From NCBI RefSeq assembly GCF_900184965.1, contig NZ_FXYA01000215.1:1-64000 (forward strand): a stretch of 64,000 nucleotides of DNA, written 5' to 3'. Position 1 is the first letter of the stretch. Each line of letters begins with the position of its first letter. The DNA comes from Akkermansia muciniphila (GTDB taxonomy: Bacteria; Verrucomicrobiota; Verrucomicrobiia; Verrucomicrobiales; Akkermansiaceae). A model generated the notes under the pieces. The model saw nothing but the letters and a program-made list of their open reading frames with translations. It did no database searches and was not told the DNA's origin. The position numbers and the translations under genes were made by a program. This document shows, piece after piece, positions 20,401 through 30,277 of the stretch.

Positions 20401-22287
20401 TTATGTTTGCTGCCTGCTGCGTTTTTGCAGATGCACGAGCAACAGGGCAATATCTGCCGGGGTAATTCCGGGAATGCGGGAGGCCTGTCCGATAGTTGCG
20501 GGACGTATATTGCCCAGCTTGATGACAGCCTCTTTTTTTAAGGCGTGGACATGTTCGTAATCAATATCGGCGGGAATAGTTTTATTTTCCATCCGTATGA
20601 TTTTTTCCGCCTGTTTTTTCTGCCTTTCAATATGTCCTTCGTACTGTATATCCGTGGCAATGGCATCCAAATGTTCCACGTGGAACATTTTTTTCAGTTC
20701 TTCAGGCAATAGGGTCCAGTCGTTGCCGGGCCTTTTAAGCCATGTGGAGAGAGAAACCCCTTCGTGTTTGAGGGCGGCTGCTTTTGTTATTCCTTCATCA
20801 ATGGCGTTTTTCCTGTCTTCCGCTTTTTGGGCCGTTTCACGGGTAATAAGGCCCGTTTCAAAAGCCAGAGGGGCCAACCGAAGGTCTGCGTTATCCTGGC
20901 GCAGCAGCAGGCGGAATTCTGCCCGGCTGGTGAACATGCGGTAAGGTTCATCGGTTCCCTTGGTAACGAGGTCATCTATCATGACGCCGATGTAAGCCTG
21001 ATCACGGCGCAGCACCAGAGAAGGTTTGCCCAGGGTTTTCAGGGCGGCGTTCGCTCCCGCCATCAAACCTTGCGCCGCGGCTTCTTCATAGCCGGATGTG
21101 CCGTTGATTTGACCTGCAAAATACAGGTTTTCCACCAGTTTTGTTTCCAGTGTGGGATGCAATTGCGTAGGAGGACAGAAGTCATATTCCACCGCATATC
21201 CCGGACGGATCAGCTGCGCGTTTTCCAAACCGGGAATGGTATGAATGAAATCGCACTGAGCAGAGTAGGGCAGGGAAGTGGAAACTCCGTTAAGGTAGAA
21301 TTCCTCCGTACTGCGGCCTTCCGGTTCCAGGAATACCTGATGGTTCGTTTTTTCCGCAAAGCGCACGATTTTATCTTCTATGGAGGGACAATACCGGGGG
21401 CCTACGCCTTCAATGATACCGCTGTAAAGAGGGCTGAATTTTAAATTTTTCCGGATAATGTCGTGCGTCGCCTGGTTGGTGTAGGTGATCCAGCAGGGCA
21501 TTTGCTTCATCCGGAAATTTTCATCTCCCCATGTGTTCAAAGTGCAAAAAGGTTCGGAATCACGTTTCAGTATATCGCGGGAACGGTAACTGAACAGGGC
21601 TTCCGGAGTATCTCCAGGCTGCATTTCGCAGACGGAAAAGTCAATGGACTTTCCATTGACGCGGGGAGAAGTTCCCGTTTTAAGCCGTTCCACCTGAAAA
21701 CCCAGCATGGCAAGATCGGCGGAAAGGCTGGAAGAAGCGCAACCCATTCGGCCGCCTGTTATGTGCTGAAGGCCTACATGAAGCAATCCCTTCATGAATG
21801 TCCCGGAGCAGATAATCACGCTGCGGGCATGAATGGCGCAGTCCAGAGAAGTAACAACTCCCGTTACCTGTTGTTCCCCGTTGACGAGCAATCTGACCAC
21901 ATCTCCCTGAAACAGGCGTATGCCCGGGGCGGTTTCCAGAACCATTTTCATTCTTGTGCGGTAGGCTGTTTTATCGCACTGGGCGCGGGGAGCGCGCACG
22001 CTGGGCCCCTTGGAGGCGTTAAGCATCCGGAATTGAATGGCGGTGGCATCCGTGTTCAATCCCATGGCTCCGCCCAGGGCGTCTATTTCCCGGACGATAT
22101 GCCCTTTAGCAAGTCCCCCGATAGCCGGGTTGCAGGACATTTGCCCAATGGTATCCAGGTTATGGGTCAGGACGGCGACGGAACACCCCAGACGGGATGC
22201 TGCCAGCGCCGCCTCAATACCTGCGTGCCCGGCGCCGACGACGAGAACGTCAAACAGGGGGAAAACGGAAGAAGAGGAGGAGTTCAT
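20401..22287 (-). CDS. mnmG: tRNA uridine-5-carboxymethylaminomethyl synthase subunit MnmG
   Basis: The FAD-binding partner of MnmE (GidA) installs the cmnm5 group on U34 of several tRNAs. At 628 residues it has the normal length. The N-terminal dinucleotide fold reads [42 protein letters not shown]-type sequence and [16 protein letters not shown] are all family hallmarks, and the C-terminal helical domain ends the protein. The parS palindrome at 20672-20687 is embedded in the coding sequence and encodes MFHVEH. The start overlaps the holA stop by one base (TGATG), so the two are translationally coupled. Confidence 0.97.
   Translation of the reverse strand: MNSSSSSVFPLFDVLVVGAGHAGIEAALAASRLGCSVAVLTHNLDTIGQMSCNPAIGGLAKGHIVREIDALGGAMGLNTDATAIQFRMLNASKGPSVRAPRAQCDKTAYRTRMKMVLETAPGIRLFQGDVVRLLVNGEQQVTGVVTSLDCAIHARSVIICSGTFMKGLLHVGLQHITGGRMGCASSSLSADLAMLGFQVERLKTGTSPRVNGKSIDFSVCEMQPGDTPEALFSYRSRDILKRDSEPFCTLNTWGDENFRMKQMPCWITYTNQATHDIIRKNLKFSPLYSGIIEGVGPRYCPSIEDKIVRFAEKTNHQVFLEPEGRSTEEFYLNGVSTSLPYSAQCDFIHTIPGLENAQLIRPGYAVEYDFCPPTQLHPTLETKLVENLYFAGQINGTSGYEEAAAQGLMAGANAALKTLGKPSLVLRRDQAYIGVMIDDLVTKGTDEPYRMFTSRAEFRLLLRQDNADLRLAPLAFETGLITRETAQKAEDRKNAIDEGITKAAALKHEGVSLSTWLKRPGNDWTLLPEELKKMFHVEHLDAIATDIQYEGHIERQKKQAEKIIRMENKTIPADIDYEHVHALKKEAVIKLGNIRPATIGQASRIPGITPADIALLLVHLQKRSRQQT
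20672..20687. promoter_or_regulatory. parS centromere site within mnmG
   Basis: TGTTCCACGTGGAACA is a perfect 16-bp palindrome identical to well-known bacterial parS sequences and is translated as MFHVEH. ParB binds such sites for chromosome segregation, and they usually lie near the origin. Confidence 0.88.
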
Positions 22288-23450
22288 CAGGATGCGGAAC
22301 AGATGGCAAGACGATGCAGAATCAGGCGGGGATCAAGAGAGGAGGACACTAGGGCTTTATCTGCTTTCATGCATTCTTTCAAAGTTTGCTTCAGCCGTTC
22401 CGTCTTGAATTTGGAAGCGTTCTGCGCCGCCAGAAAAAGCGGGTAAGCATTGGGAGAGCCGTCTTTTTTCAGGGGAATTAACGCGGCTGCATAAGAGGGC
22501 AGAGAAGAAATGCGGGCCGTAAATTCCTTGAAATTGGTGGGCTTCAGGTTGAATGCGTCACATAAAAGTCTGGCGGCCAGCAGATTCCTTAGAGTAGGGA
22601 TGAATGCGGCGCGCATGATGGTGATGGCGTTTTCACCGCGTTCCAGTTGAAAGTCAATCAGAGAGATAGCCGCGTCGCTTTTCTTGTTTTCCAGAGCCCG
22701 GGAAATTTCAAAAATAACGCCTGTGCGCGTCAGCGGAACCATGCGCTCTACATCCTCCGGCATTACGGTGCGTCTGCCCGCTCCCAGATAAAGATCCAGT
22801 TTTTCAATTTCAGAAATGATTTGGCGGGAGGATTCGCTGACGCGGTGAATGAACAGTTCCAGGGCAGCGGAATCGAAATTCATACCTCGCGCTGCCGTTT
22901 CCTTATTAATGAGGGGCATTAAACTGCCTTCCCATCCTGCTTTGGTGATGTCCGGCTTGTTCAATTCTTCCGACACGGCGGATTGAAGCAGGAATTTGTT
23001 GAAGGAACGGCGCTTGTCAAATTCGGAGGCGGAAATAAGCAGCAGGACGTCCGGCCCCAGGCCGCTTTCTAGCAATTGCCTGAAGGAGTCCAGAGCCGCT
23101 TCCGTAGTGGAGGAACGTCCCGTGACGGAGTCTCCCAGAAAATTGCAGTTCTTCATCCAGACTACTTTGCGTCCCGGAAAAAATGGGAGGGTCCGCAGAG
23201 CTTCCGTAACCTGGCGTACCACCTGAGCCGCTTCATCGGAATCACCGCAGGCCGCTTCCAGAATTTCATGGGAAAATTCGTTCGTGCCTTCCGTCAGAGC
23301 GGCAAAAATGCCGGAAGCCTTTTCACGCACCATTCCTTCATCCGTGCCGAAGACGAGATGAATGGCTTGTTGTTGTAAAGCGCTGGAACCCATAAAACCG
23401 TAACCGCATGATATCATAAAGTACGGTTTGTTGAAAGGCGTATTTGTCAT
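22287..23450 (-). CDS. holA: DNA polymerase III delta subunit-like protein
   Basis: A 387-residue protein with the arrangement of the clamp-loader delta subunit: an N-terminal AAA-like fold starting near [16 protein letters not shown], a central segment [20 protein letters not shown], and a helical C-terminal domain ([42 protein letters not shown]). Delta lacks a Walker A motif, and none is seen here. It opens the beta clamp encoded by dnaN. It is longer than the usual 330-345 residues because of insertions in the first half. It is coupled to mnmG by a one-base overlap. Confidence 0.85.
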   Translation of the reverse strand: MTNTPFNKPYFMISCGYGFMGSSALQQQAIHLVFGTDEGMVREKASGIFAALTEGTNEFSHEILEAACGDSDEAAQVVRQVTEALRTLPFFPGRKVVWMKNCNFLGDSVTGRSSTTEAALDSFRQLLESGLGPDVLLLISASEFDKRRSFNKFLLQSAVSEELNKPDITKAGWEGSLMPLINKETAARGMNFDSAALELFIHRVSESSRQIISEIEKLDLYLGAGRRTVMPEDVERMVPLTRTGVIFEISRALENKKSDAAISLIDFQLERGENAITIMRAAFIPTLRNLLAARLLCDAFNLKPTNFKEFTARISSLPSYAAALIPLKKDGSPNAYPLFLAAQNASKFKTERLKQTLKECMKADKALVSSSLDPRLILHRLAICSAS

Positions 23451-23604
23451 TTGCAGGTTTTTTCATTTGAAGAGAAAAGGCTTAAATAGTATCAATGGAA
23501 TCGGAATGTCAAAAAGCGGCTGAAGCTTGACGGGCTCCGTTTTCAGGCATCCCCTTGTGATCAAGCCGCAAATCGTTTGATCGTTATTACGGCAGGGCAT
23601 TTCC

Positions 23605-25107
23605 ATGAGATCGACCATATGGACACGGGCTTTACTTGTCATCATGATGACGGTTATGATGACCGTGGTCTCCGTTGCCTATTGGAGATGGAACAGCCGT
23701 GTTACGGAGAAAAATGTTTCCTTCCGGTCGGAGGTGTTTACCCTGGCCCAGCAGCCTGAACTGAAGAAGGAGGATATTCCTGTTTTGCACCAGCTCAATG
23801 AGGAATATTCACGCGTTGCCCGGTTGGTGGAACGGGTATTGGTCAGCATAGATACTACAGGCGTGACAAGCGTTCCACAGCCTTCCGAGGACGGTGATTC
23901 CATGATTGAAAAAAGGCTGACGGTTCATGGTTTGGGTTCCGGCGTCATTGTTACTGAAGAAGGACATATTATTACCGCTTATCATGTCATTCAGAACAAG
24001 CATGCTCTGCGCGTTACGCTGAGTAATGGGAAAAGCGTTTCCGTACGTCTGGTGGGAGTGGACCCGGAACTGGACATTGCCGTGTTGCAGGTGGAAAACC
24101 CGATGACCTTTACCCCCCTTCCGTTCGGCAACAGTGATGAAATTGCGCCCGGCATGATTGTCCTGGCATGCGGCAATCCCTATGGGCTGGGCACGACGGT
24201 TTCCCGAGGCATTATCAGCTCCCGTGAACGCAAGTTGGTGGATTCCGGCATTAACTTGATCCAGACGGACGCCAGCATCTTTCCGGGGAATTCAGGCGGC
24301 CCCCTCATCAACATCCGCGGGGAAGTCATCGGCATCAACAAATCGGTGCTTCCCAACGTGGAGAAAAATTACGCCGGCATTGGGTTTGCCATTCCCTCCA
24401 ATCTGGTGATGCACAGCTTTGAGCAGATTTGCAAGCATGGACGACCCATGAAAGGGTATCTGGGACTGGACATTGTGCGCAATACTCCTCCGCTTCGCAG
24501 CTTCCTGAATTACCATGAGGCTGGAGGCGCGGTCATCAACATCGTGAATCATGGCTCTCCGGCGGAGCAGGCAGGTCTTCAAACGGGTGACGTAATACTG
24601 AGTTTCAACGAAGTTCCCATCCAGACGGATGAGGAAGTGAAGGAGCGCATTGAAAATCTTTCCATCGGCGACAAGTTCCGGCTGAAAATCTGGCGCAAGG
24701 GGCAAAAGATGAACGTCACCCTGAAGGTGGGAGACAGTATTTTAAAGAATGTTCCTTCTCCTTGGGAAGACTTCATGGAAGGAGTGGGAATGCATTTGCG
24801 TGAACTGACTGCGGAGGAGCAGTCTATCGGCGCCCGGGGACTGCTGGTCATTCAGGTAAATCCGAAGAAATCCGTAGGGCAGATATTGCAGGCCGGCGAT
24901 ATGGTCTTTGCCGTAAATCACCAGAGTGTCAGCACCAAGGAAGCTTTGGTCAAAGCCCTTAGGGAAGGGCCGGCGTTGCTGACCGTTTCCCGCGACGGGC
25001 AGCAATTCAATGTGAAAGTGGATGCGCGCCCTGTTTCTGAAAAAACATTGCTTCCCCGCATCCCTGAGGCGACAGAAGGCAACGCCATTATACCGCACGA
25101 GCTTTGA
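23605..25107 (+). CDS. HtrA/DegP-type serine protease with two PDZ domains
   Basis: A 500-residue envelope protease for unfolded or damaged proteins. An N-terminal hydrophobic segment (about residues 8-27) anchors or exports it. The trypsin-like domain has the catalytic triad His127 (ITAYHVIQ), Asp157 (ELDIAVLQ) and Ser230 (PGNSGGPL). PDZ1 covers about 270-375 (GYLGLDIV through LKIWRKGQ) and a second PDZ about 390-470 (GARGLLVIQVNPKKSVGQILQAGD). It is transcribed alone, divergent from holA. Confidence 0.93.
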   Translation: MRSTIWTRALLVIMMTVMMTVVSVAYWRWNSRVTEKNVSFRSEVFTLAQQPELKKEDIPVLHQLNEEYSRVARLVERVLVSIDTTGVTSVPQPSEDGDSMIEKRLTVHGLGSGVIVTEEGHIITAYHVIQNKHALRVTLSNGKSVSVRLVGVDPELDIAVLQVENPMTFTPLPFGNSDEIAPGMIVLACGNPYGLGTTVSRGIISSRERKLVDSGINLIQTDASIFPGNSGGPLINIRGEVIGINKSVLPNVEKNYAGIGFAIPSNLVMHSFEQICKHGRPMKGYLGLDIVRNTPPLRSFLNYHEAGGAVINIVNHGSPAEQAGLQTGDVILSFNEVPIQTDEEVKERIENLSIGDKFRLKIWRKGQKMNVTLKVGDSILKNVPSPWEDFMEGVGMHLRELTAEEQSIGARGLLVIQVNPKKSVGQILQAGDMVFAVNHQSVSTKEALVKALREGPALLTVSRDGQQFNVKVDARPVSEKTLLPRIPEATEGNAIIPHEL

Positions 25108-25228
25108 TCCGGCCTGAGCGGTTCCCGCCGGAATCTCCGTTCGGGAAAACGTTTTCCGGCATCGCCGTCCGCAGGCTTGACTGGCAGTCAAAAGCGCTTA
25201 CAATGCATCACCTTTAAGAAATTAAATT

Positions 25229-25711
25229 ATGACTCGTCATACTATCTCCGTACTTGTTGAAAACAAATTCGGCGTGCTTGCCCGCATTGCCGGTTTGTTT
25301 AGTGGACGGGGCTACAATATTCATTCGTTGAACGTTGCCCCTAGCCAGGACCCGCGCTTTTCACGGATGACCATCGTCGTACGCGAAAAGGAGGATGTTC
25401 TGGACCAGATTATCAAACATCTGGAAAAACTGGTCAACACGGTGGAAGTAGTAGATTTCCGCAATACGGACAATGTGTACCGGGAAACGGTACTGACCCG
25501 CATAGGCGTGGATTCCGCCACGCGGCATGAAGTCATTGAGTTCTGCCAGATACTGGACGCCCACATTGTGGATGTCACGCGGGAGGCCCTGACCATTGAA
25601 GTGACAGGTGGCGAGCACAAGATAGACCGTTTCCTGTCCCTCATTGAGCATTATGATGTGCAGATGCTGACCCGGAGCGGTCGCATCGCCCTCCCCAAAC
25701 CCTGTCAGTAA
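25229..25711 (+). CDS. ilvN: Acetolactate synthase small (regulatory) subunit
   Basis: The 160-residue regulatory subunit of acetohydroxyacid synthase, which makes acetolactate for valine, leucine and isoleucine. The N-terminal ACT domain is clear (HTISVLVENKFGVLARIAGLFSGRGYNI), and the C-terminal ACT-like half ends in the normal place. ACT domains bind valine for feedback control. The catalytic subunit gene is not adjacent, which is unusual since ilvB and ilvN are often paired. The terminator at 25736 closes the gene. Confidence 0.95.
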   Translation: MTRHTISVLVENKFGVLARIAGLFSGRGYNIHSLNVAPSQDPRFSRMTIVVREKEDVLDQIIKHLEKLVNTVEVVDFRNTDNVYRETVLTRIGVDSATRHEVIEFCQILDAHIVDVTREALTIEVTGGEHKIDRFLSLIEHYDVQMLTRSGRIALPKPCQ

Positions 25712-25735
25712 AAGAACCTTCAGGCTTTCTTCTTC

Positions 25736-25766
25736 AACCCTGCAGGACGTTCTTGCAGGGTTTTTT
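25736..25766 (+). terminator. Terminator of ilvN
   Basis: AACCCTGCA (25736-25744) pairs with TGCAGGGTT (25754-25762), followed by Ts to 25766. It ends only 13 bp before hrpA. Confidence 0.88.
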
Positions 25767-25778
25767 CTTCTCTTTATC

Positions 25779-28700
25779 ATGAACATTACTTATCCGGATC
25801 TCCCCATTTCCCGCCGCCGGAATGACATTCTGGCGGCGATGCGGGAGCATCAGGTCATTGTCGTAGTGGGGGAGACGGGCTCCGGTAAGACTACCCAGCT
25901 TCCCAAAATGGCCATGGAGCTTGCCGGGGAGGCGCGGGGCAGAGTAGGGTGCACCCAGCCCAGAAGACTGGCTGCTGCTTCCGTTTCCCGCCGAGTGGCG
26001 GAAGAATTAAACTGCGACCTGGGAGGTCTGGTGGGTTACCAGGTGCGCTTTGAGGAAAAAACCGGGCCGGATACGCGCCTGAAGTTCATGACGGATGGGA
26101 TTCTTCTGGCGGAAACGCAGCATGATCCGGATCTGCACCAATATCATACCCTGATTTTGGATGAGGCGCATGAACGCAGCCTCAACATTGATTTTCTGCT
26201 CGGGTATCTGCGGCTTTTGCTGGGCAGGCGGAGGGACTTGCGGCTGGTCATCAGTTCCGCGACGCTGGATGCCGGAGGGTTTTCCGAATTCTTCGGAGGC
26301 GCGCCTATTATTCAGGTAGAAGGCCGTACTTATCCGGTGGATGTCCACTATCTGCCGCCGCTGCATGACGATGAGGAACTCCCGGCTCATGTGGCGCGTG
26401 CCGTGGATTGGCTGGATACTCTGGACGATCGCGGGGATGTGCTTGTCTTCCTTCCCGGAGAACGGGAAATACGTGAAGTGGCGGAAAAACTGGAAGGCCG
26501 GAATTTGAGAAATACGCGCATTCTGCCTCTGTTCGCCAGGCTGGGCCTGGCGGACCAGCAGAGGATTTTTCATCCGGAGCGGGGATACCGCCGCATCGTG
26601 CTGGCTACGAATGTGGCGGAAACGTCCCTGACAATCCCCGGCATCATTTACGTGATTGACTCCGGCCTGGCGCGCGTCAGCCGCTATAGCCCGGCGCGCC
26701 AAGTGCAGCGGCTTCAGATAGAACCCGTCTCCAGGGCCAGCGCACGCCAGCGCGCCGGCCGTTGCGGCCGTGTATGCGAAGGCGTGTGCATCCGCCTGTA
26801 CAGTGAGAAGGACTGGGAAGACAGGCCGGAATTTACGGATCCGGAAATCAGGCGCAGCGCACTGGCCGGAGCGCTTCTCCGGATGAAAGACCTGGGGTTG
26901 CCGGAAATGCCGGAGTTTCCTCTTCCGGATCCTCCTTCATGCAAACTGGTGACGGAAGGTTACCGCGCCTTGCGGGAGATCGGCGCCCTGGACAAAGCCC
27001 GGCAGCTCACGCCTGTAGGCAGGAAGCTGGCGCGGTTGCCCATTGACCCGCGGCTGGCCCGCATGCTGCTGGAAGCGCAGCATGAACAGGCCCTGCCGGA
27101 AATGCTGGTCATTGTAGCCGGCCTGGGCGTCATGGATCCCCGCGAACGCCCTGCGGATGCCGTTCAGAAAGCGGACCAGGCCCATGCTCAGTGGAAGGAA
27201 GAAGACAGCGACTTCCTGTCCCTGCTCAAGTTGTGGAAGGCTGCATGGCAATTCCGGGAGGGAAAGCGCTGGCGCAAAAACCAGCTTCGGAAATGGTGCG
27301 GGAAAAATTTCCTCAATTTCAACCGCATGATGGAATGGTTCAATTTATGGGAAGACCTTTCCAGGCTGGTCAGGGAAACCCTGAAATGCAAGATTTCCCC
27401 TTTGGAAGAGGAAGCGGAGCGGCAGGCTTCCTTTGCCATGATTCACCGGAGCATTCTGGCGGGCGTTCCGCGCCAGTTCGGCCTTTGGGATGCGGACAAC
27501 CGGGAATATCGCGGCGCCGGAGGGCGTTCCTTCGGCATTTTTCCCGGTTCTGCTCTGTTCCGCCGTAAAAAAAGGAGTGAGTGGGTCATGGGCGTGGAGC
27601 TGGTGGACACCACGCGCCTGTGGATGCGCCGCGCCTCCATTTTGGAACCGGAATGGGTGGAACAGGTAGCGCCCCATCTGTGCGAATCACACTATTCCGG
27701 AGCGCGGTGGGACAGGGAACAGGGCGCCGTTTACGCCGTGGAACGCGTCGTGTGCGGCGGCTTGCGCATCATTGATAACAGGCGTGTGCACTATGGCCGT
27801 ATCAATCCCGTCCATGCGCGGGAAATCATGATACGCGAAGGGCTGTTGGGCGGCGGTTTCCGTGCGAAACCCGCCTGTATCAGGCATTTGGAAACGCTCC
27901 GGGAGGAAGTTCGGCAGATAGAACTGAAATTGCGCCGCCCGGACCAAGTCTGGTGCGAGGAAGGAGTTTTTGAATTCTTTAACAGGCTTGTTCCGTCGGA
28001 CTGCTGTACGGCCAGGGCCTTTTTGCGATGGGCCGCCGGTGTGGAAAAGAAAAACCCGGAAGCTCTGCATGTTCCGCCGCAGGAAGCCATGTACGAATTC
28101 TGGGGGAAAGATCTGCTGGATGGTTTTCCGGATGAAATCACCTGTAACGGCGCGGAATACGTCGTGTATTACCAGAACGATCCCGGCGCGGAAGATGACG
28201 GCGTGACCCTGGGCGTTCATATCGACCAGTTGCCGGATATTCCCGAATGGTTGCCGGAGTGGGGGGTTCCGGGCCATCTGGCCCAGCGGGCGGAATGTCT
28301 GCTGCGCACTCTTCCCAAGGATTTGCGCGTCTTTCTCCAGCCCATCAGCCAAAAGGCAGCCTACTTTGCGGAACTGAGGCATGGCCTGGAACCGGATGGA
28401 CCGCTGGCAGGGAAACTGGCGGAATTTGTGGAAGTGGAAACGGGAAAATTTTGCGCGCCCTCCTTTTTTGATATGAACCGTCTTCCTGCGGAGCTGGTTA
28501 CGAAAATATGGGTGTGCGATGATGAAGGAGAGGAGCTTGCCATGGGCACGGATGTTGCGGAACTGAATAACCGCCTGGGTAAAAAGCTTTCCCGCCGGTT
28601 CCAGAAAACAGCGGAGGATATCATGTCCGTAACCGGCATGAGGGAATGGCTCTGCGGAGATTTGGAATACACGGTGGATGTGGCGGGAAGGCCGGGTTAT

Positions 28701-29474
28701 GTGGCTCTGGTGGATGAAGGCGCATCCGTGGGCGTCCGTGTTTTTGAGGATGAACTGCGCGCTGCGGAATCCCACCGGGAAGGATGCCTGCGTTTCATGC
28801 GCCTGCGCCAGACGGACCAGCTTAACCATCTCCGCAAAAAATTTCCGTTGAAGATGGAAGGAAAGCTCTCTCTCCAGATGCTCGGACGGGAACCGTCTAC
28901 CAATGCGGAAGACCTCGTGGACGTTGCTGCGGAGACAGCTATGGGCCGTCCTTTGCCGCGCACGGCGGAACAATTCGCTGCTGCGGAAATGAATCTGCGA
29001 CAAAACCTTTTTGACGCGGCGCATAACGTGGCGGATATATGGGAACTGGTGGCAGGTACGGAACATGCCGTCAGAGACTTTATGGCGTTGCAAAAGGGCG
29101 TGCGCCATACGGAGCGCATCACGACTGACCTTCGGCGCCAGCTTGACTGGTTATTGCGCCCCCGTTTCCTGTGGGCGCATGGAGCGGAACGCTTGCCGGA
29201 CCTGAAACGGTACATGCAGGGAATTGCGGAGCGCATCAGGCGCATCGGCCAGCAACCCCTTGCCAAGGAGCTGGAACGCTTGGACCTCTTTGAACGCGTC
29301 TATTTTCCCTGGCGTCAGGTTTTGGAGAAACATGCCGGAGACCTGCGCTGGATGCAATACGGTTATTTGCTGGAAGAATACCGCCTGGCCATTTTCGCTC
29401 CCGCCATTTCCGTCAAAGGCCGCGTCTCTGAAAAACGTCTGATAGCTTCTTTTGAGGCGTTATCAAACCAGTAA
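25779..29474 (+). CDS. hrpA: DEAH-box ATP-dependent RNA helicase HrpA
   Basis: A 1231-residue cytoplasmic helicase, close to the roughly 1300 residues of proteobacterial HrpA. Motif I is GETGSGKTTQLP (about residues 31-42), motif II DEAHERSLN, motif III SSATLD and motif VI QRAGRCGR. The helicase-associated and OB-fold regions follow (about 370-620). The long C-terminal part corresponds to the DUF3418 domain typical of bacterial HrpA. HrpA acts on mRNA and has been linked to rescue of stalled or collided ribosomes. It starts 13 bp after the ilvN terminator. Confidence 0.95.
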   Translation: MNITYPDLPISRRRNDILAAMREHQVIVVVGETGSGKTTQLPKMAMELAGEARGRVGCTQPRRLAAASVSRRVAEELNCDLGGLVGYQVRFEEKTGPDTRLKFMTDGILLAETQHDPDLHQYHTLILDEAHERSLNIDFLLGYLRLLLGRRRDLRLVISSATLDAGGFSEFFGGAPIIQVEGRTYPVDVHYLPPLHDDEELPAHVARAVDWLDTLDDRGDVLVFLPGEREIREVAEKLEGRNLRNTRILPLFARLGLADQQRIFHPERGYRRIVLATNVAETSLTIPGIIYVIDSGLARVSRYSPARQVQRLQIEPVSRASARQRAGRCGRVCEGVCIRLYSEKDWEDRPEFTDPEIRRSALAGALLRMKDLGLPEMPEFPLPDPPSCKLVTEGYRALREIGALDKARQLTPVGRKLARLPIDPRLARMLLEAQHEQALPEMLVIVAGLGVMDPRERPADAVQKADQAHAQWKEEDSDFLSLLKLWKAAWQFREGKRWRKNQLRKWCGKNFLNFNRMMEWFNLWEDLSRLVRETLKCKISPLEEEAERQASFAMIHRSILAGVPRQFGLWDADNREYRGAGGRSFGIFPGSALFRRKKRSEWVMGVELVDTTRLWMRRASILEPEWVEQVAPHLCESHYSGARWDREQGAVYAVERVVCGGLRIIDNRRVHYGRINPVHAREIMIREGLLGGGFRAKPACIRHLETLREEVRQIELKLRRPDQVWCEEGVFEFFNRLVPSDCCTARAFLRWAAGVEKKNPEALHVPPQEAMYEFWGKDLLDGFPDEITCNGAEYVVYYQNDPGAEDDGVTLGVHIDQLPDIPEWLPEWGVPGHLAQRAECLLRTLPKDLRVFLQPISQKAAYFAELRHGLEPDGPLAGKLAEFVEVETGKFCAPSFFDMNRLPAELVTKIWVCDDEGEELAMGTDVAELNNRLGKKLSRRFQKTAEDIMSVTGMREWLCGDLEYTVDVAGRPGYVALVDEGASVGVRVFEDELRAAESHREGCLRFMRLRQTDQLNHLRKKFPLKMEGKLSLQMLGREPSTNAEDLVDVAAETAMGRPLPRTAEQFAAAEMNLRQNLFDAAHNVADIWELVAGTEHAVRDFMALQKGVRHTERITTDLRRQLDWLLRPRFLWAHGAERLPDLKRYMQGIAERIRRIGQQPLAKELERLDLFERVYFPWRQVLEKHAGDLRWMQYGYLLEEYRLAIFAPAISVKGRVSEKRLIASFEALSNQ

Positions 29475-29562
29475 AACAGACTGGCGGCTGACTGGTAAGG
29501 CAGCTTGGCCGTTTTTCTGAAATGGGGAGGAGTACCCCCCCAGTTTACTTGCGGAGAATGGT

Positions 29563-30267
29563 TTACAATCCCTTGGATAATTGGGCGAATTCAATCAGGT
29601 TTGTTTCCTTGCCGAACAGGACCAGAATGTCGTGGTCTTCAAAAATGAGATCCGGGGAAGGAGTGCCGATGACGGGAATGCGCGGGATGGACAGGATTTC
29701 CCGGCGGCCCTGCGGAGTCTGGGCTTCCCCGCGGCGGATGGTGAGCAGGTTGAGGTGGTGTTCCGTGCGCAGGCCCACATCCCGCAGGAGCTTGCCCACC
29801 CAGATGCGCGGCACGGCTATTTCCACGATGCTGTGGTTTTCATCCATGGGGGACACGCGCAGGAATTCCGGGGATTCCAGCTGGCTGGCAAGCTGCTTGG
29901 AAGCCACGCGGGACAGGTTGATGAGCGCATACACGTTCATCTGGCTTAAAATATGTTCGTGCACCGGACTCATGACGCGGGCGTAAATATAGCGGACGCC
30001 CATTTTCTGAAGGTGCGTGACGACGAGGAGATTTTCTTCAAAACTGTCCCCGATGGCGACGATGACGGCGGACTGGTCGTCCAGTTCCAATTCACGCAAA
30101 GCGGCCGGATTAGTGTAATCCGTCACCACGGCATAGGTCACCAGATCCTTGATTTGCTCCAATTCTTCATCCGTGGAGGCGACAGCCACTACTTCAATAT
30201 TGCGGGCGGAAAGTTCTGTGCAGAGTTCCTGTCCAAACTGGCCCAGGCCGATAACGGTGTATCTCAT
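29563..30267 (-). CDS. Trk/Ktr potassium uptake regulatory subunit (RCK domain)
   Basis: A 234-residue cytoplasmic gating subunit of a potassium transporter. The N-terminal RCK/TrkA-N Rossmann fold begins YTVIGLGQFGQELC, with NAD/ATP-binding character, and includes VVTDYTNPAALRELEL. The C-terminal TrkA-C domain covers about residues 140-225. One RCK unit per chain makes it KtrA/C-like rather than the double TrkA. It lies 10 bp after the channel subunit gene in the same direction, forming a two-gene operon. Confidence 0.92.
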   Translation of the reverse strand: MRYTVIGLGQFGQELCTELSARNIEVVAVASTDEELEQIKDLVTYAVVTDYTNPAALRELELDDQSAVIVAIGDSFEENLLVVTHLQKMGVRYIYARVMSPVHEHILSQMNVYALINLSRVASKQLASQLESPEFLRVSPMDENHSIVEIAVPRIWVGKLLRDVGLRTEHHLNLLTIRRGEAQTPQGRREILSIPRIPVIGTPSPDLIFEDHDILVLFGKETNLIEFAQLSKGL

Positions 30268-30277
30268 AATGGTATAT

